Assembly: GCA_016858145.1 (NCBI GenBank)
Contig: JAEHOE010000009.1
Coordinates: 1,550,001-1,614,000, forward strand
Origin: Edaphochlamys debaryana
Taxonomy: Eukaryota > Chlorophyta > Chlorophyceae > Chlamydomonadales
DNA length: 64,000 nucleotides
Direction: 5' to 3'
In this document: positions 56,401 through 64,000 of the stretch, one piece after another
Layout: each line of letters starts with the position of its first letter
How positions within the stretch are numbered: position 1 is the stretch's first letter
Notes under the pieces: model-generated
The model's input: the letters and a program-made list of their open reading frames with translations, nothing else
What the model was told of the DNA's origin: nothing
Databases searched by the model: none
Made by a program: the position numbers and the translations under genes

Positions 56401-59400
56401 GTGGAGCTCAGCCTACCTCAGCTGGCCAGGTGGGGTGGAAGGCCTGGGAGCGTAGGCTTGGTGTCCTGCGAAGTCATGCGGAGATTGGGCTCACACGAGG
56501 CTACACTGGGTTCCGTTTCGGGGTATGCAGGCTAGCTGCCGTTCTCAAATTGTCGCCGCCGTGCACCGGCGCGGGAGCTGACAAGCTAGGCCCCCGGCCG
56601 TGCTGCAAGCTGCTCTTCTGTGTTACGAGTCTTCGGGTCCTCCCTTGCCGCCTGCTCGACAGTTTGGCCTCTGACGTAACCATCCCGCTCTACCTCTAGA
56701 TCCCCACTCCTCCCTGGCTCTCACCCACCGGCCCTCCCACCCGCCCTCCCACCCGCCCTCCCGCGCGCTTGCGCCCAGGTTCGCGAGCCACCTGCTGCTG
56801 CACAAGGCGGCGCCTGAGGACGTGGGGGCGGTGGTGGTCTACCTCAACATGAAGCTGGCGGCAGCGGACGGAGGGCCGCAGCCGCCCGCGGCGCAGGCCG
56901 CCAGCCTGCCTGGACCCAACCAGGTGCGTCCGAGCGACCTAGGGGCGGTCCAACTCGTTTGTGCTTGAGCGTGTGTGTGTGCTTGTGCTTGCGGGGTGGG
57001 TCCGTTGCGGTTGCGGTGAGTTGGAGCCTCGGAGCCTTGCACTTGACTGCGACACCGTGTTCCTCGCCCCGCAGCCGTACGGCAACCCGTACGGCAACCC
57101 GCACCCGTACAAGTCCCTCCGCGACGCGCCGCCCGCCTTCGACTGGCCGTTCGTGGTGGGCGTCCTGCGCCTCGTGGAGACCTCGCTGCCCGTCAACCGC
57201 CGCCTGCCCAGCCCAAGCGCGAGCCGCCGTACAACCGCAGAGGTACAACCGATGCCCGGGCCGGTGCCTGGCTATCCGGGCGTCCAGGGCGCCGAGGTGC
57301 CGCCAGAGGAGCTGTACCCTCCAAAGGTGAGATGCGGCAGGGCTGTGAGGGTGCGGTTGAGGGGCTTGCGGGTGCGGCAAGGCATGCCGCCTCAGTTAAG
57401 AGGGGCAGCCCCACAGATCCTTGGGCGGGAGCAGGTGTTGCCTGCTTGGGAGCAGAGGTGGCAATGCCCTGAGAGCATCAGATGCCGCGGCCCGGCTGAT
57501 CCAATCCCTTGTGTGTGTTCCGCCAGCCCCCGCCCGACCGCATCAAGGGACCCGAGGGACTGGAGGCGGCCGCGGCTGCGATGAAGGCTATGGCGGCGGA
57601 GGGCGCGGAGGACGGAGACGACGATGCCAGCAGGGGCCTGCTGCCCAGGTAGGTGCTGTACGGCAGTCCCTGCACGCAGATCAGGCTGAGCAAAGCACAG
57701 ATGTTCGCTGCTCGTCGCCAGTCGTCAGCCACCTGCTCGAGTCCCGCTGAGTCCGGTTCTTGTCCGATCCCTGACTGTCCGGTCCGGTCCGGTCCTGTCC
57801 GTCCGCAGGCCCTCCCCGCTGCGTACCTCGGCGCTCACAAGCCAGCCCGCGCCGCACCCCGACCGTCGGGTGGTGGACCTGCACTTTTACGTACACACGG
57901 ACGGCCGTACGTTCCTGCTGGATCCCATCACGGGGTTGCTGTACATCGCATCGCCGTACATCCTGGCGGCTGCGGCGGCGGCGGCAGATGCGGCCGAGGC
58001 CGCCGCCACCGGAATCCAGCCGCCGCCCAGCGGGGGGGCCAACAGGAAGCTAGCCGCCGCCCTTGCGTCTCAGAGGGCGGGTTTGCTGCTGTCGCCGCGG
58101 TTGCTGCAGGCACCGGTCAAATCGCCCACAGGTGGGGCTCGGTGGGGCGCGCTTTCCGCACGCATACATTCATACGCAACCTGCTGCCTACTGGCAGGCC
58201 CGAGGCCCCTGCCTCACGTGGCAATGAGCCCGCTCTGACCTCACCACTGCGTTGGGCCTTGCGGCCAGCCCACACCTCACATACTCGCTCGCCCCAACCC
58301 GGACCCCGTCCCCGCCCCCGGCCTCGGTCGCCACCCGCGCAGGCAAGGGCGGCAAGCCCCCCGCGGTCGCCACTTCCGCGCCTCCGCCCCCGCAGCCCCC
58401 TCCGCCCCCGCCCCCGCTGCTGCTGCTGCCGTACCCCGAGTTGGCGGGCAAGCTGCAGTACCCAGACAACCGCCTGCTGCCCGCACAGGTGACCCGATGT
58501 AACGGGAAGCGTGAGGGCTCACTGGCCAGGCTGACCCGTGCTTGTCCCCTCAACACGGGGTAGCTGTTGAGGACACTCGCGGCTGCACAGAGCGCTAAGC
58601 AGGCCCAGAGCAGGCCGGGCTTGAAGCGTGACAGCCCATGGGTCGCAAGCTACCCGGCACTCTCCAGTTCGTCTGCCCCTTCTTGACCAGCCCCTCTGAT
58701 TCCCCCCCTCCGTCCACCCTGCCCCCCAGAGCGGCGCTGGTGTGACCATCATCTGCAAGGCCGTGGCCCGACTGGCGGCGGAGGAGGCCCGAGTGGAGGC
58801 CCTGTTCAAGATGCTCGACCGGTGTGTACGGAGCGTACTCACGTGTGTCGTTCTTGTGCACACGTGGACAACGGTCCGCACATGCCCGAGCCGTGTCCTG
58901 GCCCGCTCTTCCTTGCCTCTTGGGGCTCGCGCCTCACCCAGTGTTGACGTTCAAGCATTATGCGCCCATCCAGGTCTTCATCCAGGTCATTGAAGGCCTT
59001 GATCCATTCTTGATGTCCGTCCCTGGCGGCTCCCCCTGCGTGTCCTTTTCAATCGTGCAGGGACGGCCAGGGTCTGGACGGGCGGCGCCTGGCGCAGCTG
59101 TTTGCCGGCACGGCCAGCCTGACAGCGGCCGAGGTGGCCCTGGCGCGGGTGCTCCTGGACCGCGACGGCCGGGGCCTTGTGACGCTGGGAGACGTCCTCG
59201 AGGCCTCGCAGAAGGTATGAGAGGCTGGGTGATCAGATCTCAAAGCTCCTGGGCCAAGCGTCTTATCGGCTTGCGGCGTGCCGTATTAGCACGTGCATGT
59301 TGTTACTGCGTGCATGCCGGTGTTCCAGCTCTTGCGCCAAGTTTCCTCCCGGACGCTGGGGTGGCTCCTTATGCTCTGACACCTGGCGCGCCCTGACCCT

Positions 59401-62400
59401 TCCCGCGCCCCGCCCCACAACGTAACGCACCACGCCGCGCCGTGCCGCAGATCCACTACACAGCTGTGGTCGCCGGCACCTCGCCCGGCCCCGCCCCGCC
59501 CGTGACGCTCACGCTCAGCCGCCTGGAGGCTCGCACGCTGGACGTGCTGCACCGGGGCGCACAGGCGCTGCAGCGGGAGGGGAGGCTGCTGTGGCTGCTG
59601 GTGCAGCGGGAGGGCATGCCGGGGTGAGCCGATGCTGGGTGTGGCGGGATCCTGCGAGGGGTTGCTCGGGCCGTCTTGTGGAGGGGTACGGAAAATGAAT
59701 GCTAGGAGCGGGTGCTTGACACAATATGCTCGCGTGTGCACATGACTTGCAGGGGTCTGCTGGACAAGGCTGCGGCCGCGGCAATCCTTAGAGAGGTTCT
59801 CGAGCCGTACCTGCCGCCGTACGAGGTGGCTGTCGTACTGACGTACCTGTGGATGGTGATGCCGGACAAGGACGGACCGCTGCCGGCGGACGAGATGCTG
59901 CAGCTGCTCCGTTCGCTGCCCATGCGCATCAAGCTGCCGTACTCGCCGTACGGCGCACAGGAGGCGCCCACGGCCGCGGCGGCGGCGGGGGCGGCGGGGC
60001 TGGGGGGCAAGGAGGTTGTGTTTGCGGCGGGTTTTGGCGGCCCCGTCGCGCAGGATGGCACGCTCCCTGCCATCCAACCGCCCTCCGCAAACGGTGTGGG
60101 TGGCGGGCGGCAGCGCTATCGTCGGCACCTGGGGGAACCCACGGGCCCCACGTGGGCCGAGCCCGAGGTGCTGTACGGGCCCAACGACGGCGCTAAGCGG
60201 TACGACCCCAACCTCGTGCCGTACGGTGCGTCGGGGTCTGGGGATTTGGCGTGAATGACCTCAGTTGCCTCGCTCCTTCCAGCACTTGCCCTCTACCTGC
60301 TCTGCCCTGCTTCGCTTTTTAACGCTTGACCGGTGCACCAACATCCCTACCCTCCTCGCATCTCTGTCCGGGCACCTCGCTTCAACCTCACCCCCACTGC
60401 TTCGTGCTTGAAACTCTTGACCGGCGCACCATCGCTCCTATCCTCCTGCCCCTTGCCTCCTGGTGCCCTCAGACCCGGACTGGGGCGAAGGGCCGTACGG
60501 ACTGGCCGCAGCCTCCGTGGCGGGCGGCCCACGACCCACACGCATCGGCCCTGGCTTCCTCGGAAAAGGCCCGCCCGCCGCCGCCCGCCAAGACGCCTCC
60601 GAGGCGGCTGGGCAGTACGGCTTGTACGACGACGACGTGCCGGAGGTGTACGAACCGCAACAGCCGTACGACGCCACGTACGACCGGCGCCCGGGCGCGG
60701 AGGACTCGTTCTCGTTGGACGAGCAGACCGGGCGCATGCAGCCCCGGCCCGTGCAGCCCCGCCAGCGCGCCGCCTCACGCTTTCTGTCACCTCGCGAAAC
60801 GCGTGAGCTGGACGTTTCGATGGATGCCGTGGGCCCCGCGGACCGCCTGCCGCAGCGTCGTCCCGGCGGCCTGCGGCCGCGCGGGGCGGGGGCGGCGCGG
60901 GAGGACTCCTTCTCTTTGGAGGCGCAGGCAGGCGGCGGCGGCCGTGGAGGAGGAGGGGTGTCTGGGTCCATGAGCCTCGCCGAGGAGACGGACCTGATGG
61001 ACGTGCTGCGTGGCAGGCCGCCGGGAAGGAGGCAGCCGCCGGGGTGAGTGGCGCGCGGCGGGCGTCGTGTGCGGGGTGGTGCTGGGGCCCCGCGTGCGAG
61101 ATGGGTAAACGTGTAGGGTTGAGGGCCAGAATGGAGTGCAAAAGGGGCACCAGGCGGCCTGGGTGATAGGGGCGTAGCCTGGCAGGCGGCCATGTTCCCC
61201 GTGCCGCGCCCTGACCCCGCTCTCACCTCTCCCGTACGCCGTACTCCGCAGCCTGGACTCCGACTCGCAGTACGGCCTCCTGACTGACACGCTGGACCCC
61301 GCCCGGCCCCTGGAGCCGGGCGGGCTGGCCGGCCGTCAGGCACGCCTTGCAATACCCCGCCCGGCCCCGCCTCCCGCCGAGCCGCCCGGCCGCCTGCCAC
61401 GCCCCGGCGCGCCGCCCCGCCGCCAGAGCTCCACCAGCGGCGCTGGCGGCGGCGGCTTCGATCCGTACGGCCTGGAAGCGGAGGCTGACGTGGCGGCATC
61501 TGAGCCGTCAGATCGGTCCTTCCAGGAGCGGCCGACAGCGATGCACACGTCACCGTCGTACAGCGGCGGGCGGCCGGCTGAGGTGCTGTCGTTCCTGGAC
61601 CAAGCGGGCGACGGTGGCGGGCGTGGCAGCGGCGGGCGCATCGGCGCCGGCGTGGCCGTTACGGACTCGTACGACCCGTACGGCATGCATGGGGAGGATG
61701 ACGTGGTCAACGCGGGCTCGGTTCCGCCGTCGCGGCCGGACACGGCCGCGCCTTCGATGGCTCGGGAGAGCACGGACATGCCCCGCCTTGCCAGCCCCCT
61801 GCTCAACGGCGCTGGCAGCGGCTTCGGCGGCGGTGTGGGCCCAGGCGGGCCCAGGCCCATCACGGCCTCGCGCCTCTCCACCTCCAGCCAGGGCCTGGGC
61901 GCCAGCGGCGGCGCCGGATTCGGATCCGGTCTGGACGACACGTACGGCGATGTGGTCGACAGCCCAGCCATCGCCGCCAGCCGCCGCCAGCCGAGCACCA
62001 GCGGGGGCCCCGGCGGTGACTCAGCCAGCGGGCCCGCTTTGTTCACCTCGTTTGGAGATGCCCTGGACGGAGGCCGAAGCGGCGGAGGCCCTGGCGGGGA
62101 CGGCTTCGGTCTGGGCTCAGAGGCAGCGGGTGCGGGGCTGCCGCCCCCAGGCTCCTTCAAGCCGCCCGGCCGCAGCCGCCTGTCCCGTACGGGAGCCTCC
62201 GAGTACGACCCGTACGGCGACGAAGCGGACGACCAACCGTCAGAGCTGCCCACGCCGTCGCCCTTGGGCGCAGGTGGAGCTGGAGGTGGCGGGGGCATGT
62301 TTAACGCGAGCATCCGCTCCCAGGCTTCCGCCAAGGATCGTCTAGGAACGAGCATTCGGTCGGCGGCGGATCGGTACGGTGGTGGAGGCCCGGGCGCCAC

Positions 62401-62686
62401 GTCCGGGCTGGAGAGCAGCGGCAGCTCTACGGGCCTGGGAGGCCGGGGCAGGGGAGCCGGCGGCCAGGGTGGCGGAGGCGGGGGCGGAGGCAACAGCGAT
62501 GAGTTTGGTCTGGGGGCCGAGGGCAGCACAGGAGGCGGCGGCGCGCGGTCTCCAGGAGCTGCGGGAGGGGGCGGGGCCGGTGGGGATGAGGGGCTGATTG
62601 ACTATGACGATGCGGGTGTGGGAGGTGATGGGGAGGACGAGATTGACTATGGGCTGGGGGCGGAGGGCGGTGAGGACGACTTCTAG
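47477..62686 (+). CDS. giant multi-EF-hand protein
   Basis: Thirty phase-consistent exons starting at 47477, 49113, 49608, 49911, 50148, 50801, 51108, 51836, 52159, 52395, 52724, 53077, 53428, 54179, 54680, 55033, 55350, 55785, 56017, 56779, 57075, 57527, 57809, 58343, 58733, 59061, 59451, 59753, 60473, 61252; 2,942 aa. Residues 1-300 are Pro/Gln/Tyr/Gly-rich with YPSSPGQ-type repeats. EF-hand loops: DADLDGCLSTAE (~498), DWDDDGFV (~534, paired at 36 residues), DSDGDGGLDPLD (~878), DRDCDGMLNAAE (~1022), DGDRDGALSYND (~1065), DLDGDGLVAPDD (~1457), and degenerate ones near 2007, 2041 and 2153. Calcium binding is expected of the better loops. A charged helix follows 51108, and a Ser run lies near 56110. 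The C-terminal ~700 residues are disordered, with repeated DPYG and PYG motifs, and end acidic. No membrane segment or signal peptide is seen. Cellular role unknown. Confidence 0.82.
49829..49896. repeat. 34-bp tandem duplication in an intron
   Basis: GTTCTTACCGTTACACGCTC begins at 49829 and again at 49863, with nearly identical units, just before exon 4 of the EF-hand gene. Confidence 0.85.
55559..55859. repeat. partial duplication of exon 18 and its preceding intron
   Basis: CAGCTCCACGCCCAGGC followed by GTACTTGGTG at 55640-55666 is a diverged copy of the start of exon 18 (CAGCTCCACGCCCAGGCCTA, 55782-55801). GTAGCTGCTGACA and CCCCCGTCTCCCCG also occur twice around it. Confidence 0.75.
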
Positions 62687-63448
62687 ACGGATGGGTCAAG
62701 GGGCAGGGCGGCGGGGAGGTTCGACTTGAGGGTTGGGAGGGAGGGTGAGGCAGGGCCAACGGCCGCGGCGTTTGGGGCGGGTGCTGGGGCTACTGGCTTG
62801 CATCCTGCCCGCCGTCCTCCGCGCTAGCGCCGAGGTCTGGGTGACGAAGTTTGGCCTCAACGGCATCTTTCTCGACGCTTGATGTGGGTGGGGCCCCTCT
62901 GTTGGGGAGGACGGGCGTGGACCCTACCGGCAAAGCTAGGGGCGGCGCGGAAGTGCGAGTACACTTGCCACGGCCCCGGCGAGGAAGATGGAATTGAGAG
63001 GTCGCGGGCCTGGCGGGGGGCTTCACGCAAGTAGTACAGCACGGCGCGCGCGGCACGCACTGCGGTCATGTAGGAGGAAGCCGGCTGAGGGTTTTCGAAA
63101 GCTGCATGTCAACGCTTCTTCTTGTTCCTGAGCGTAAGACTAGCCTTGCGCGTGGCCCAGGAACAGTGTAACGCTGCGTAGGGCGTCCTCGCGATACAAC
63201 TCGGATTTCGCCACCCCACGCCTTACGGCGAGCAAGCGCTGTTCCCAACACCAGTCATGTAGAGAATGTCACCACGGGCAGGCTCTTCTGGGTGGGTGCG
63301 CGCAGCGCGGCCTCAAAGCTCCGGAAGAACGGCGCTAGAGGAGAACGGCGCCGAGGATTCTGCTTGCTGGCGCAGGGACCCAGGAGGCGCTGAACCGACG
63401 ACGCTAGCGCAAGCGGAGCAGTCGAGCGAAAAAGCGCACAGCGTGTCC
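62687..63448. other. intergenic region
   Basis: 3' region of the EF-hand gene, with TGTAA at 63167-63171 about 480 bases after the stop, then the upstream region of the next gene. Minus-strand frames at 62790-63251 have no motif. Confidence 0.5.
63167..63171 (+). terminator. TGTAA polyadenylation signal of the EF-hand gene
   Basis: A TGTAA motif on the gene strand, 481 bases beyond the stop codon. Confidence 0.45.
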
Positions 63449-64000
63449 ATGGCGACCGGCGACCGGACTGCACGCGACACGGTTCTGGAGCTGCGCGCGC
63501 AGTTCGACGCACAGCTTTTGCTGAGCAGGGAGCTTACCGCTCATCTCGACGGCATGCTGAATAGGGTGAGCTCGATCATCGGCAAGCGACGCGCGTTCGC
63601 CTCGCAGCACGGGCCCAGCGCGTGCGCAGAGAGAGAGCGGCATGTGTTTTACTCCTGGCACAAACCTCGGGCGGCCCGTGGCAAACTTAGTCCGCCACGT
63701 GGCTGGAAACCCTTTCCGTTGACCACCTGCTCCTGCCCCACGCAGGCTGCCCAGCTGCGGGACGTCCTAGAGCAAGCCCTGCAGACCCGCGCGGCGGCCT
63801 CAACCGATCGCCGCAAGACGCGGGCTGGCGGGGCCGGGGCGCCCTCCTTGTCAGCCGCCTCCCAAGGCAGCGACGGCGGGGCCGCGTCCATGGGTGCACT
63901 GGCAGGCATCAAGCGACGCCGCTCGGATACAGTCGGTGAAGCATACAGCCCAGCGCAGGATGGTGGTCTCGGTGGGGTGACGGGGCCGGAGGAGGGGGTC
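63449..64000 (+). CDS. 5' part of an unknown gene, helical start and basic patch
   Basis: Exon 1 is 63449-63565 (39 codons from ATG, donor AGG|GTGAGC). Exon 2 starts at 63746 after CGCAG and stays open to the window end in the same phase, so about 124 residues are visible. The start (VLELRAQFDAQLLLSRELTAH) and the start of exon 2 (AAQLRDVLEQALQTRAA) are charged helices that would form a coiled coil. Then come RRKTRAGG and IKRRRSDT, candidate nuclear signals. Short N-terminal helices followed by a basic linker are seen in several chromatin-complex subunits, such as SGF29-type proteins, but similarity is too weak to name it. The gene continues beyond the window. Confidence 0.6.
   Translation, partial: MATGDRTARDTVLELRAQFDAQLLLSRELTAHLDGMLNRVSSIIGKRRAFASQHGPSACAERERHVFYSWHKPRAARGKLSPPRGWKPFPLTTCSCPTQAAQLRDVLEQALQTRAAASTDRRKTRAGGAGAPSLSAASQGSDGGAASMGALAGIKRRRSDTVGEAYSPAQDGGLGGVTGPEEGV

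Overview
The window is nuclear DNA of a green alga, most likely a chlamydomonadalean (volvocine) relative of Chlamydomonas. The base composition is very GC-rich. Genes are broken by many short introns with GTGAGY/GTGCGY donors and C-rich tracts before AG acceptors. Some proteins begin with plastid-transit-like segments, TGTAA polyadenylation signals follow several genes, and proteins carry long Ala/Gly/Pro-rich disordered stretches. I see no bacterial-style operons, tRNA, rRNA or CRISPR. All gene models were spliced by hand by matching exon phases, so exon borders are predictions.

Layout. (1) <1-1162: 3' end of a gene whose C-terminal module recurs in the next gene. (2) 3832-13145, +: a 2,288-aa low-complexity protein with four spaced GATA-like CxxC...CxxC fingers. 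(3) 13862-17136 (-) and 19674-22949 (+): two nearly identical hybrid-cluster protein (HCP) genes, head to head, forming a large inverted repeat with a ~1.5 kb spacer. (4) 23944-27874, -: a second, two-finger GATA-like protein. (5) 30646-33584, -: an unknown, probably plastid-targeted protein. (6) 34883-40478, -: a DUF3431-family membrane-anchored protein. (7) <41887-44031, +: a secreted-looking Cys-rich protein with a Pro-rich start. (8) 44761-47045, -: a SpoU/TrmH-type RNA 2'-O-ribose methyltransferase. (9) 47477-62686, +: a 30-exon, 2,942-aa multi-EF-hand protein. (10) 63449->64000, +: the start of a further gene with a basic, nuclear-type segment.

The genes do not form one pathway. The left 28 kb is a cluster of GATA-like/low-complexity genes interrupted by the inverted HCP pair. 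HCPs in algae are associated with dark anoxia and nitrogen oxide chemistry. The two HCP promoters face each other and contain several GTAC cores, the core bound by the algal copper/hypoxia regulator CRR1, so joint control is plausible but unproven. The right half is single-copy genes.

Two window-wide features stand out. A short GC-rich word, CCGTACGG/GTACGGC, recurs in intergenic, intronic and coding DNA and reads as Pro-Tyr-Gly where it lies in exons. Partial copies of exon ends also lie inside introns, at 32.1-32.3 kb and 55.6 kb.
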